Positions 17,716-26,132 of a stretch of 64,000 nucleotides of DNA are shown one piece after another (the first letter of the stretch is position 1; each line of letters begins with the position of its first letter). A program made the position numbers and the translations under genes. The notes beneath the pieces are model-generated. The model ran no database searches, was not told the DNA's origin, and saw only the letters and a program-made list of their open reading frames with translations. Source of the DNA: Paracoccaceae bacterium (GTDB lineage: Bacteria > Pseudomonadota > Alphaproteobacteria > Rhodobacterales > Rhodobacteraceae); assembly GCA_028284605.1 (NCBI GenBank), contig JANQRL010000048.1, positions 33,273-97,272 on the forward strand, read 5' to 3'.

Positions 17716-18399
17716 ATGGCACCCACTGGTTCGACCAGATCGGCGGCGGAGGAGATCCGGAAACGTCGTTCGCAAACAATCACTTCGATCGCGGTCAAGG
17801 CCATCGAGGAGATGATCGTATCCGGCGAACTGGTCGCCGGCGACCGGATCAACGAAAGCGCCCTGGCGGACCGGCTGGAGATCAGTCGCGGACCGATCCG
17901 AGAGGCGTGCCGGAGCCTCGAACAGGCCGGTCTTCTGACCAGCAAGACCAACCGGGGCATGTATGTGCGCGAGATTGCGCTCGACGAGGCGCGGGAGCTT
18001 TACGAACTGCGCGGTGCCGTCGCCGGGCTGGTGGGCGAACTGATCGTCAAGCGCGGCACGCCGGAGACAGTCGAGGCGCTGACACACCTTGTCGACAGAA
18101 TGCAGGCCGCCGCCGACACCGGGGACACGCAGACCTATTACAAGCTGAACCTGAGCTTCCATGACGCCCTGGTCGACGCGGCGCAGAACGCGGTGGTTGA
18201 GGACACCTACCACCGGATCGTCAATCAACTGCACCTGATGCGTCGGCGGGGCCTCGTGCAGGAGGGCAGCCTTCAGGTTTCCAACCGGGAGCACCGGGAT
18301 ATCGTCGAGGCCCTGGCCGCCCGTGATCCGTCCGCCGCGGCGGCGGCGATGAAGACCCATGTCGCCAACGGCTTTTCGCGTCTGGTGTCCGCTCTCTGA
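17716..18399 (+). CDS. GntR-family regulator, FCD subfamily
   Basis: This 227-aa protein has a winged helix at residues ~15-85 (AIEEMIVSGELVAGDRINES, ALADRLEISRGPIREACRSL, EQAGLL) and an all-alpha FCD effector domain (about 90-220: YELRGAVAGLVGELIV, LNLSFHDALVDAAQN, EHRDIVEALAARDP), whose Asp/His residues usually bind a metal and a carboxylate. It lies next to a PrpD-like gene and a TTT carboxylate importer, both with similar upstream sites, so it probably controls them in response to an organic acid. No Shine-Dalgarno precedes the ATG, and the TTGACA element is only ~30 bp upstream, so the mRNA may be leaderless. Confidence 0.9.
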   Translation: MAPTGSTRSAAEEIRKRRSQTITSIAVKAIEEMIVSGELVAGDRINESALADRLEISRGPIREACRSLEQAGLLTSKTNRGMYVREIALDEARELYELRGAVAGLVGELIVKRGTPETVEALTHLVDRMQAAADTGDTQTYYKLNLSFHDALVDAAQNAVVEDTYHRIVNQLHLMRRRGLVQEGSLQVSNREHRDIVEALAARDPSAAAAAMKTHVANGFSRLVSAL

Positions 18400-18504
18400 G
18401 CCTTTCGGGCGCGCGACCCGGCTCCGTCCGACAAGGCAGGAGAACCGTCCGAGCCCGGCCGCGACCGGACGGCGCCGCCGGAGGTCCCGGGCCTTGCCGG
18501 AGGT

Positions 18505-19899
18505 CTAGGCCGCCGTGCCGCTGGCCGATGCAGAGGGGACGGAGAGGCGGGCCACCTCGGCGATGTCACCCAGGGAGGCCGATTGCCACGACAGATCGAG
18601 CAGGCGCTGGGCCGCGGCCTCTCCAATGACGAGCGCGGCCTGGACGCGGAACTTCTCCGACACCTGCGCGTCGGTCAGGGGCATCTCGACGCTGCCAAGG
18701 GCGCGCGCGACATGCGTCGTCTCGGTCGAGCCGTCCTTGAAGCGCACGTCGATGGTGACGGAGGCGCTGTGGCAGTCCGGGTCGGCCGTCGCCGTGATCC
18801 TGTCGCGCAGAGCAACGATCTCGGGCCGCTTGACGATCTCGTCGGTGAAGGCGGTCGGCGCCCCGTCGCCGCGTAACAGCGCACAGGCGGCGGCGTGAAA
18901 GACGCTGAACTTGCCTTCGAGCCCGGTCTGCGGGTCCCGCTTGCCGGTCAGTTCGAGGACCAGCGGATGGGCGTTCAGGTGTAGGGATGCGACATCCTCA
19001 ACCCGGTCGCCGAGCGCCTCGCGGAGCTGAATGCAGCCGTCGATCGCGGGGTGGATGACGATCCCGCAGGCGAAGGGCTTGTAGGAGTTCAGCGCGGATT
19101 CCCAATGCGTGCCGAGGCCGTCCACGATCTCCGACCAATCCTGCTTGTCGGACATCGTGCAGGCAAAGCCGCGCGGCGCCTCCAAGATGCGCTCGGAACT
19201 GTCGAACCCGGCGGCGGCCATCAGCGCGCCGGTCAGGCCGTTTTGTGCGGCCCGGCCCGGGTGGAAGCTCTTGGTCATGGTGCCGAACTGCTCGCGGAAG
19301 CCCGAGGATTGGGTGCCGGCCAGGCCGAAGGCCCAGCGCATCTGCTGTTTGCTGAGCCCAAGGAGTTTGCCCGCCGCCGCCGCCGCCCCGAAGACGCCGG
19401 CCGTTCCGGTGATGTGCCAGCCCCGGTCGTAGTGATGCGGGTAGACGGCGTTTCCGATCCGGCACTCGACCTCCACCCCGAAGATCAGGGCCGTCAGGAA
19501 GTCGTCGCCCGAGATGGCCCGGGTTTCGGCCAGCGCGAGAATGGCGGAGGCGACGGGGCCGGCCGGGTGGATGATCGTCTTGAGATGGGTGTCGTCGTAA
19601 TCGAGGACATGCGAGGTGATCCCGTTGAGCAGCGCGGCATGCAGCGCGTCCATCTTCTCGGTCCGGCCCAGGATCGTGGAGGTCGGCGTCCCGCTGAACG
19701 GGGTGAGGGCTCTCAGAGCGGCGTCGACGGTTTCATGGGACGCGCCGCCGACGGCGCAGCCGACCCAGTTCACGAATGTGCGCAGGCCCTCGGCCCGGAC
19801 GGCCTCGGGGATATCGCTGCCGCCGGTTTCGACCACCCAATCGGTCAGGATTTCGGTGACATTGGGCGTTCCGGGCGGGGTTGGCTGATGTCCACTCAC
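18505..19899 (-). CDS. MmgE/PrpD-family protein
   Basis: This 464-aa protein belongs to the MmgE/PrpD family (2-methylcitrate dehydratase, cis-aconitate decarboxylase and relatives). Typical stretches are FVNWVGCAVGGASHETVDAA, AALLNGITSHVLDYDDTH, IHPAGPVASAILALAE, GRAAQNGLTGALMAAAGF and KPFACGIVIHPAIDG. The GTG at 19899 is chosen because AGGAGA lies 7 bp upstream; an ATG at 19929 is possible but has no such site. It is encoded divergently from the second TTT importer and faces the gntR gene, so it probably dehydrates or otherwise transforms the imported polycarboxylate. Without a neighbouring prpC or prpB, propionate metabolism is not indicated. Confidence 0.82.
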   Translation of the reverse strand: MSGHQPTPPGTPNVTEILTDWVVETGGSDIPEAVRAEGLRTFVNWVGCAVGGASHETVDAALRALTPFSGTPTSTILGRTEKMDALHAALLNGITSHVLDYDDTHLKTIIHPAGPVASAILALAETRAISGDDFLTALIFGVEVECRIGNAVYPHHYDRGWHITGTAGVFGAAAAAGKLLGLSKQQMRWAFGLAGTQSSGFREQFGTMTKSFHPGRAAQNGLTGALMAAAGFDSSERILEAPRGFACTMSDKQDWSEIVDGLGTHWESALNSYKPFACGIVIHPAIDGCIQLREALGDRVEDVASLHLNAHPLVLELTGKRDPQTGLEGKFSVFHAAACALLRGDGAPTAFTDEIVKRPEIVALRDRITATADPDCHSASVTIDVRFKDGSTETTHVARALGSVEMPLTDAQVSEKFRVQAALVIGEAAAQRLLDLSWQSASLGDIAEVARLSVPSASASGTAA

Positions 19900-19984
19900 A
19901 GTCGGTCTCCTGGTAATCGCCAAGGGCATTGCCCGGCGGTGCGGGGTTTGCGGCCGGGGCGCTCCGGCGGCCGCAACTTGCCCG

Positions 19985-20022
19985 GTGCTAGCACTCGATC
20001 TTTCAGATTGTCAACAGTATAC
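19985..20022 (-). promoter_or_regulatory. Predicted promoter of the PrpD-like gene with overlapping TGTnnACA site
   Basis: On the minus strand TTGACA (20014-20009) is separated by 18 bp from TAGCAC (19990-19985). The -35 element lies inside TGTTGACA (20016-20009), directly preceded by GTATAC (20022-20017), so an operator overlapping the promoter is plausible. Confidence 0.45.
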
Positions 20023-20146
20023 AATAAGTGCAGACAGCCGATATGCGCTCACTATATCCGACGTCGCGATCATAAACATATTAGATGCAATAGCTTAATG
20101 CTCACGCTCCGGAGGCGGTCTCTCGCGAAAAGCAATCTCAACTATA

Positions 20147-20180
20147 AACTGTTGACAGTTTTCAGAAGCCGCTCTATCCC
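20147..20180 (+). promoter_or_regulatory. Predicted promoter and operator of the second TTT operon
   Basis: AACTGTTGACAGTT (20147-20160) has perfect 6-bp arms around TG. It contains -35 TTGACA (20152-20157), which is 17 bp from TATCCC (20175-20180). The tctC start is 69 bp after the -10. The palindrome matches the sites at 17679 and 20009, suggesting control by the adjacent GntR protein. Confidence 0.55.
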
Positions 20181-20248
20181 TTGCACAATCCCGAGAGTCG
20201 CGGCTTGCGGCCTTGGAAGACCTCAGTCGCCACAGGGAGGACAGTGAC

Positions 20249-21241
20249 ATGAGCAACATGACGAGACGCGGAGTGCTGAAGGGCGCCACGGCGCTGGGCG
20301 CGATGATCGCCGCGCCGACCGTCCTGCGGGCCCAGGCGGCCTATCCGAGCCAGCCGATCAATGTGGTCGTGCCGTTCGATACCGGCGGGTACAATGACCG
20401 CCTGGCTAGGGCGCTGGCGCCCTACTTGCAGGACGCCCTGGGTCAGCCGCTGATCATCGTCAATCGGGGCGGCGCGGGGGCGCTTCTGGGCCACACCTAT
20501 TTCATGCAGCAGCCCGATGACGGCTACACCATCATCTGCACCTCCGCCGCGCCGTTCCTGCCGCTCAACGTCCTGACGCAGAACGCGTCCTTCGACGTTT
20601 CCGACTTCCACATGATCAACACGCCGTCGCGCGACTACACGATGATGACGACCGCCAACGGCACCGGTATCACCTCCGTGCAGGAGGTCATCGACCGTCT
20701 GAAAGAGGATGCCGGCAGCCTCTCCATCGGCATCCAGCCCGCCTCGGCGGATCTGGTGAATCTCATGCTCTTCGCCGATGCGCACGGGATCGACCGGGCC
20801 GGTCTGCGCCTGGTGACCTATTCCGGCGGCGGGCCGACCCGCAACGCGACCGCGGGCGCTGTCGTCGATGTCGGCATGGTCGGCGGACAGGGCTTCCTGC
20901 GCCTTGCCGATCAGGTCACGCCGCTGATGGTCTTCGACAGCGGCCCGCGGGATGGCTGGGAGGCGCCGGCGGTGGTCGACGTGTCCGGTGCGGATGCGCA
21001 ATTCGTCGCCGGTTCGCAGCGCGGCTGGGGTGTTCACGCATCGCTGCTGGCGTCGCATCCGGACCGCTACGAGGTCATCGCTTCGGCCATCGAATCCGTC
21101 TCCAAGGACCCGGCGGTCATCGCGGCCCTGCAAGAGCAGGACCTGGCCACGGATTGGCACGGGCCAGAGGCGTCCAACAGATCGATCCGGCAGACCTTCG
21201 AGGTGATGAGCCGTCACGTCGATCTGTTGCAGGGCAGCTAG
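20249..21241 (+). CDS. tctC: TTT-family periplasmic binding protein (second system)
   Basis: This 330-aa TctC-type binding protein starts at the ATG preceded by GGGAGG. The leader has paired arginines before a hydrophobic core (TRRGVLKGATALGAMIAAPTV, cleavage near LRAQA), resembling a Tat signal, unlike the first tctC. The mature start YPSQPINVVVPFDTGGYNDRLAR and NRGGAGALLGH match the family. It is followed by tctB and tctA on the same strand and preceded by a GntR-type palindrome. The ligand is probably a carboxylate related to the PrpD-like enzyme next door. Confidence 0.88.
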   Translation: MSNMTRRGVLKGATALGAMIAAPTVLRAQAAYPSQPINVVVPFDTGGYNDRLARALAPYLQDALGQPLIIVNRGGAGALLGHTYFMQQPDDGYTIICTSAAPFLPLNVLTQNASFDVSDFHMINTPSRDYTMMTTANGTGITSVQEVIDRLKEDAGSLSIGIQPASADLVNLMLFADAHGIDRAGLRLVTYSGGGPTRNATAGAVVDVGMVGGQGFLRLADQVTPLMVFDSGPRDGWEAPAVVDVSGADAQFVAGSQRGWGVHASLLASHPDRYEVIASAIESVSKDPAVIAALQEQDLATDWHGPEASNRSIRQTFEVMSRHVDLLQGS

Positions 21242-21256
21242 GGCCCGGCCGGGCCC
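21241..21256. repeat. Perfect 16-bp GC palindrome after tctC
   Basis: GGGCCCGGCCGGGCCC starts on the last base of the tctC stop codon and reads the same on both strands. It precedes a second, larger stem-loop by 4 bp. Confidence 0.6.
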
Positions 21257-21260
21257 AGAG

Positions 21261-21296
21261 CTTTCGTGGCGCCGGAGAGGTCTCGCGCCACGAAAG
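21261..21296 (+). terminator. Strong stem-loop between tctC and tctB (second system)
   Basis: CTTTCGTGGCGC (21261-21272) and GCGCCACGAAAG (21285-21296) form a perfect 12-bp stem with a 12-nt loop. No T-run follows. As in the first TTT operon it probably protects the binding-protein mRNA or attenuates read-through. Confidence 0.7.
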
Positions 21297-21333
21297 TCAG
21301 GCCCTTTCTGAGATGCATCCAAAGGGGGGAGCC

Positions 21334-21801
21334 ATGGACCGCGACAATGCCCGACGCCGGGTGGAATGGGGTCATCTTGTTCTCCTCGCTCTGATCATCG
21401 GAAGCGCGATTGCCTATCTCCTGGATGCCCGCGCGACCTCGACGGCGACGAATAACATCGCGCTCGTTCAGCCGACCTCGGTCTTCGTGTTCATCCTGGG
21501 CCTGCTCGTCCTGTCCCAGGCTTTCCCGAAGACCGACGGCGACGATGCCGAAACCCGCGCGTCAGAACGGGCGGAACTGATCCGGGTCGGCCTTCTGGCG
21601 GCGGCATTCGGCGTCTTCATCCTGTCGCTCGAAACCCTTGGCTTCGATCTGGCAACGCTGCTCTTCGTGGCCGGCGGGCTTTACCTCTGCGGCGAGCGCC
21701 GGGTCTGGGTCATAGCGCTCTATGCGCTCCTGTTCACGCTGATCGTGGTCTCCGGATATCAGTGGCTGGTGCCGTTTCCGTTCCCGATGACGGTGCTCTG
21801 A
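21334..21801 (+). CDS. tctB: TTT small membrane subunit (TctB, second system)
   Basis: This 155-aa membrane protein has four hydrophobic segments (about 12-30, 45-62, 82-122 split in two, 128-150). GGGGGGAG precedes the ATG at 21334; longer in-frame starts would run into the tctC gene. Its stop is 1 bp from the tctA start. It pairs with TctA as membrane component of the importer. Confidence 0.83.
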   Translation: MDRDNARRRVEWGHLVLLALIIGSAIAYLLDARATSTATNNIALVQPTSVFVFILGLLVLSQAFPKTDGDDAETRASERAELIRVGLLAAAFGVFILSLETLGFDLATLLFVAGGLYLCGERRVWVIALYALLFTLIVVSGYQWLVPFPFPMTVL

Positions 21802-21802
21802 C

Positions 21803-23320
21803 ATGCTCGATTTCGACGCCGTTTCCTCCGCTTTCGAGCTTCTCGGCTCCTCCGCGTCCGCCTGGGTCTACCTCCTTCCGGGCCTGCTGATCGGCCTCGT
21901 CTTCGGCGCGATGCCGGGCATCTCGATCACCATGGCCATGGCGATCTTCCTGCCGCTGACGCTCTATATGGATTTCCTGCCGGCGATCATCTTCCTGACC
22001 GCGATCTATACCGGGGCCGGGTTCGGCGGCTCGGTCCCGGCCGTGCTGATGAACATCCCCGGCACGTCCTCGGCGCTCGCCACGACATTCGACGGCTACC
22101 CGATGGCGCGGGCCGGCCGGCACAACGAGGCCCTGGGCGTGGCGCTGGCCTCCTCCGTTATCGGCACCTTGTCCTCCTACATCCTGCTGCTTCTGCTGAT
22201 CGTGCCGGTCTCCGCCGTGGTTCTGAAACTCGGCCCTCTGGAGATGTTCGCCATCGCCGTCTGGGGGATGCTGCTGCTTGGCTCGCTCTCCGGCAATTCG
22301 GTGGCGCGCGGCCTTCTGGCCGGTGCCTTCGGCGTGCTGATCGGCACCATCGGGATGAACACTGCCGGCTATGTGCGGGGGACAATGGGCGTGCCCTGGC
22401 TGCTCGACGGCGTTCCGGTCATTCCGGCGATGATGGGGCTGCTGGCCGCGAGCCAGTTGCTCAACCTCATCAACACCACGTACCTGATCGAGAACGAAGA
22501 GGATCGGGGGATCAGTTTCGCCGCGATCCTCGCCGGCGCGAAAACCGCGATCCGCTATCCCCTGATCATGATGCGCGGCGCCGGGATCGGCGTGGTCATC
22601 GGCTCGATCCCCGGGGTCGGCTCCTCGATCTCCAACCTGATCTCCTATTCCGAGACCAAGCGGAACGCCCCGGATGCGGAGACCTTCGGCACCGGCAACC
22701 CGAAGGGTGTGATCGCCGCGGAATCGGCGAACTCCTCCTCCGAAGGCGGCGCGATGGCCACCATGTTCGCGCTCGGCATCCCGGGCGGCGGGGCGACGGC
22801 GATCCTGCTCGCCGCCTTCGCGATGCACAATGTGGTTGGCGGTCCGCAATTCATCGCCAACAGCAAGGACATCGTCTACGCGATCATCTTCACGAATTTC
22901 GCCCAGGCGGTGTGCCTGATGTTCGTCGGCCTGCTCTTCGTCTATGCGGCGGCCTATATCGTCCGCGTACCCCTGCGGTTCCTGATCCCGAGCGTGCTGG
23001 CGGTTTCGACCTTCGGCGCCTATGCGATCTCGAACTCGCTCTCCGGGCCGATCACGCTCTTCGTCTTCTCGCTCATCGGCTGGCTGATGCTGCGCTACGG
23101 CTACCCGGTCGCGGCCACGGTCGTGGGGATGCTGCTCGGGGGGTTGCTTGAAGAGAACCTGATCCGGACCTTGCAGATCAGCCGCGGTGAGTTCAGCTAT
23201 TTCCTGGAGCGTCCCGGCGCGCTTGCGATCTTTGCGCTGATGTTGGTGTCCATTGGATTGACGATCCTCAATTCCAATCGACGCAAGCGCCTGGAGCGGT
23301 CGAGCGAAATCGGAAGCTGA
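21803..23320 (+). CDS. tctA: TTT large membrane subunit (TctA, second system)
   Basis: This 505-aa polytopic protein shows the duplicated TctA loops: GAMPGISITMAMAIFLPLT, YTGAGFGGSVPAVLMNIPG and TTFDGYPMARAG in the first half; GSIPGVGSSISNLISY and LGIPGGGATAILLAAF in the second. It is clearly diverged from the first TctA (GISIT replaces GLGPM), so it is an independent importer rather than a recent duplicate. Confidence 0.92.
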   Translation: MLDFDAVSSAFELLGSSASAWVYLLPGLLIGLVFGAMPGISITMAMAIFLPLTLYMDFLPAIIFLTAIYTGAGFGGSVPAVLMNIPGTSSALATTFDGYPMARAGRHNEALGVALASSVIGTLSSYILLLLLIVPVSAVVLKLGPLEMFAIAVWGMLLLGSLSGNSVARGLLAGAFGVLIGTIGMNTAGYVRGTMGVPWLLDGVPVIPAMMGLLAASQLLNLINTTYLIENEEDRGISFAAILAGAKTAIRYPLIMMRGAGIGVVIGSIPGVGSSISNLISYSETKRNAPDAETFGTGNPKGVIAAESANSSSEGGAMATMFALGIPGGGATAILLAAFAMHNVVGGPQFIANSKDIVYAIIFTNFAQAVCLMFVGLLFVYAAAYIVRVPLRFLIPSVLAVSTFGAYAISNSLSGPITLFVFSLIGWLMLRYGYPVAATVVGMLLGGLLEENLIRTLQISRGEFSYFLERPGALAIFALMLVSIGLTILNSNRRKRLERSSEIGS

Positions 23321-23412
23321 TCCGCAATAGGCGATCGGCACTCCGATCTCGCGCGATGTCCGGTAGGGAAGGCGACCGCAACGGCGGGTCGTGACACGAG
23401 CAGGTGGGGCGA

Positions 23413-24474
23413 ATGGCAATAGACTGGGCCGGGCTGGGGCGTTTCCTTGCGATCCTGGCGGCGTCCATCCTCGGTGGGTGGCTCTGGTCCCGGCTGGGCC
23501 TGCCGCTCGGCTGGTTGATGGGAGCCGCAATCGTCACCGGCGGTCTGGCCATGTCCGGCATCCGGGTCACGATCCCGAAGACGCCCCATCGCGCCGGCCT
23601 GATCCTGATCGGGAGCAGCGTCGGCCTCACCCTGAGCCCGGATGTCGCCGGCCGCATGCTCGGCTGGGCGCCGCTGATGGTCTTCGCCGCCTTTCTGGGG
23701 ATCGCGTTGGCGTGCCTCTTTGCGCCGATCTATGCGCGTCTTGGGCGGATTACCCCGGCGACGGCGTATTTCTCTCTCCTGCCCGGGGGGGTTATCGAAA
23801 TGGCGCGGATCGGCGAGGACAACGGCGCCGATCCGACCACGATCGCCGCGATCCACGCCCTGCGCGTCGGGCTGGTCGTCGGGGTTCTGCCTCTGGTTCT
23901 GTTCGCCTTCGTGCCGCTATCGACGGCGGTGCCGACGGCCGGGTCGGACGGCACGCCGCTTGCCCTGCTGGCCGCCTTCTTGGTCGGCGCGCTGGGTGGC
24001 GTTGTCGGGGATCGCCTCGGGCTTCCGGCCGCCTGGCTTCTTGGCGCGGTCCTGAGCGTCGGGCTTGCCGCCTCCAGCGGTCTGATTGAGGGCGGCATCC
24101 CCGCCGAGCTTCTTGCCGCGGCCCAGGTCATCGTTGGAATGGCGCTTGGTGCCCGGTTCGACCGCGAGCGAATGTCCAGTATCCCAAGGGCAATTGTCGC
24201 GGGGATTCCCTCGATCCTCCTGATCATGACGGCCATGGCCGGCGCTGCGAGTCTTGCGGCCTTGGCGACCGGCCAAAGCCTGTCATCCCTCGTTCTGGCG
24301 TTTTCGATCGGCGGGATGGCGGAAATGGTGCTGACGGCGAAATCGCTGGGGCAGGACGCCCTCACCGTCGCAGCGTTCCAGACCGTCCGCGCGGTGATCG
24401 TCAACGGACTTGCGGGACCGATCTGGCGCAGACTTGCGCGATCCTCGTCCGGGCCGGGCGGTCGGGGACGATAG
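23413..24474 (+). CDS. AbrB-family membrane protein
   Basis: This 353-aa protein consists of two similar halves of about 170 residues, each with several hydrophobic helices. Repeats include GWLWSRLGLPLGWLMGAAI (first half) against GVVGDRLGLPAAWLLGAVL (second half), and LILIGSSVGLTLSPDVAGRM against VIVGMALGARFDRERM. This is the duplicated AbrB domain, often mislabelled ammonia monooxygenase. The ATG at 23413 has AGGTGG 5 bp upstream. It lies 92 bp after tctA in the same direction and is probably co-transcribed. These proteins are often found beside TTT genes; their function is unproven and an export or regulatory role is possible. Confidence 0.85.
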   Translation: MAIDWAGLGRFLAILAASILGGWLWSRLGLPLGWLMGAAIVTGGLAMSGIRVTIPKTPHRAGLILIGSSVGLTLSPDVAGRMLGWAPLMVFAAFLGIALACLFAPIYARLGRITPATAYFSLLPGGVIEMARIGEDNGADPTTIAAIHALRVGLVVGVLPLVLFAFVPLSTAVPTAGSDGTPLALLAAFLVGALGGVVGDRLGLPAAWLLGAVLSVGLAASSGLIEGGIPAELLAAAQVIVGMALGARFDRERMSSIPRAIVAGIPSILLIMTAMAGAASLAALATGQSLSSLVLAFSIGGMAEMVLTAKSLGQDALTVAAFQTVRAVIVNGLAGPIWRRLARSSSGPGGRGR

Positions 24475-24833
24475 GCACACGTGTCGCTCAATCGATACAG
24501 GGGACCGAAGAGAGAAGGTCCCTGACCGGGCCCCTTCAAGCGGTTCAAGGCGCCCCGCGAGACCATCCGCCTGATGGTGATGCGCGACATGCGGTGTCCG
24601 CACTTGCCTCGGAACGTCGAAGATCTGCCGGAGGCGTACCGTGCTCCCGCCCGATGCAGCGTGGACGGAAGCGCCGCCAGCCGCGCCTCTGCCTCGAACC
24701 ACGTCGATCAGGAACACGGTCTGTCTCCTCGAAACCGCTCCAAACTGAACTGCTTTGCGGCTCTCGCCGGTTGGCGCGGAGCTTGCACCGATTGAGCCGC
24801 AGGATCACCGCGTCATCGGGGACCGGTCCGTGC
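24475..24833. other. Gene-free stretch between convergent genes
   Basis: Apart from an IS6-like transposase remnant (24526-24795), no reading frame with recognisable features, RNA gene or clear terminator is seen. Confidence 0.6.
24526..24795 (+). pseudogene. Internally deleted IS6-family transposase remnant
   Basis: Directly after an in-frame stop the frame reads PGPFKRFKAPRETIRLMVM and then RCPHLPRNVEDLPEA. This resembles the N-terminus of alphaproteobacterial IS6 transposases ('FKhyrap.. I.lAV..Y.R.PLSyRDVedLLaErG'). It ends with NRSKLNCFAALAGWRGACTD and a stop, resembling their C-terminus ('FkqNRsaALAEWRqL'). The DDE core of about 150 residues is missing, so only the two ends remain. Assignment is by recall of the family pattern, not by search. 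Confidence 0.5.
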
Positions 24834-26132
24834 TCATCTGCCGGCACCGCGCAACACGGTCCAACGGAATGCCTCCCGTCCCGCCATGCGCGCATGTCCA
24901 AGGGCATCGGCGATCCGGAGACCCTCATTCCATTTCGCCATCCGTTCGGAGCGGGCGAAGGAGCCGACCTTGAGCTGCCGCGCGCCCCAGCCGACGGCCA
25001 GGTGGACGATGGTCACATCCTCGGTCTCGCCGGACCGCGCGGAGACGATGGCGTCCCAGCCCAGGCGGCGCGCCGCCTCGAGCGCCGCGCGGGCCTCGGT
25101 CAGCGTGCCGGCCTGGTTCGGTTTGACCAGAACGGCGTTGCAGGCGCCGCGCCGGGCCGCGTCCTCGACCCGGGCCGCGTTCGTCACGAGGACGTCGTCA
25201 CCCACGACCTGGAGCGCGGCCGGCGCCTGCCGGCTGAAGGCGGCGAGCCCTTCGGCATCGGCCTCATCGAGGGGATCCTCGACGGACACGATCGGATAGT
25301 CGCGGACCCAGGCCAGGACCAGATCGACCATCTCGTCGCGGCTCAGCGTCGTCCCGTCGGCGGCCAGTGTGTAGAGCCCGTCGTCATGAAACTCCGAGGC
25401 CGCGATGTCGAGCGAGATCGCCATATCCTCGCCAGGGCGCAGCCCGGCCCGTTCGATGGCGCGCACAAGACGGTCGAGCGCCTCCTCGTTGCTGTCGAAG
25501 GCCGGCCAGTAGCCTCCCTCATCGGCCACACCGGCAAGAAGCCCGGCTTCTGCCATGACCTCGCCCGCGGCAAGATAGACCCGCGCCGTCCAGTCGAGTG
25601 CCTGCCGGTAGTCCTCGGCCCCGACGGCCACGACCATGTAGTCCTGGACATCGACGCGCCGCGCCGCATGCGCGCCGCCGCCGAAAATCTGCACCTCCGG
25701 CAGCGGCAGGAATGGGTCGGCGCCGTCGGAGAGCTCCTGCCAGAGCGGGCGCCCGCGATGGACCGCGCGGGCCCAGGCCGCCGCCATCGACACCGCGATC
25801 ATCGCGTTACCGCCGAGGATCGACTTTTGCGGCGTGCCGTCCAGGTCCAGAAGCGCCGCGTCGATCCCGGATTGGTCCTCCACCGACATCCCTGTGAGCC
25901 GCGGCGCGATGACCTCTTCGATGCCGCGCAGCGCGGCGCTGACGCCCCATCTGTCGAGGCCGCTGCCCCCGTCGCGAAGGTCGACGGCCTCGTTGCTGCC
26001 ACGCGAGGCCCCGGCGGGCGCCGCCGCCCGCCCGATGCTGCCATCGGCGAGGACGATCTCGACCTCGACCGTGGGGCGCCCCCGGCTGTCCCAGATCTGC
26101 CGGGGCCGAACCTCGGAGATGCGCGCGTTCAT
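24834..26132 (-). CDS. Divergent enolase paralogue in the rhamnose operon
   Basis: This 432-aa protein has the full enolase fold: IWDSRGRPTVEVEI, DQSGIDAALLDLDGT, GGNAMIAVSMAAAWA and VADEGGYWP. Metal ligands are kept in SLDIAASEFH, IVSVEDPLDEAD and VVGDDVLVTN, and the catalytic Lys region is AVLVKPNQAGTLTE. But key substrate residues differ from glycolytic enolase: the His of ISHRSGETED is Ala (VSARSGETED), the mobile Ser loop SGAST reads AGASR, and GGxHA is followed by QDYM rather than QEFM. It is therefore unlikely to be the housekeeping enolase and probably acts on another phospho-acid or hydroxy-acid. It overlaps the APH-fold kinase gene by 4 bp as last gene of the rha operon. Confidence 0.8.
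   Translation of the reverse strand: MNARISEVRPRQIWDSRGRPTVEVEIVLADGSIGRAAAPAGASRGSNEAVDLRDGGSGLDRWGVSAALRGIEEVIAPRLTGMSVEDQSGIDAALLDLDGTPQKSILGGNAMIAVSMAAAWARAVHRGRPLWQELSDGADPFLPLPEVQIFGGGAHAARRVDVQDYMVVAVGAEDYRQALDWTARVYLAAGEVMAEAGLLAGVADEGGYWPAFDSNEEALDRLVRAIERAGLRPGEDMAISLDIAASEFHDDGLYTLAADGTTLSRDEMVDLVLAWVRDYPIVSVEDPLDEADAEGLAAFSRQAPAALQVVGDDVLVTNAARVEDAARRGACNAVLVKPNQAGTLTEARAALEAARRLGWDAIVSARSGETEDVTIVHLAVGWGARQLKVGSFARSERMAKWNEGLRIADALGHARMAGREAFRWTVLRGAGR

Noticed and set aside
18505..19899. Methylcitrate-cycle gene prpD acting with acnB
   Set aside because: No prpB or prpC in the window, acnB is about 40 kb away; the MmgE/PrpD family has several other functions.
21734..23530. 598-codon minus-strand open frame over the second tctA
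   Set aside because: Same kind of shadow frame opposite TctA, with no recognisable domain.
23413..24474. Ammonia monooxygenase subunit
   Set aside because: A common mislabel of AbrB-family proteins; the duplicated membrane pattern has nothing to do with AmoA.
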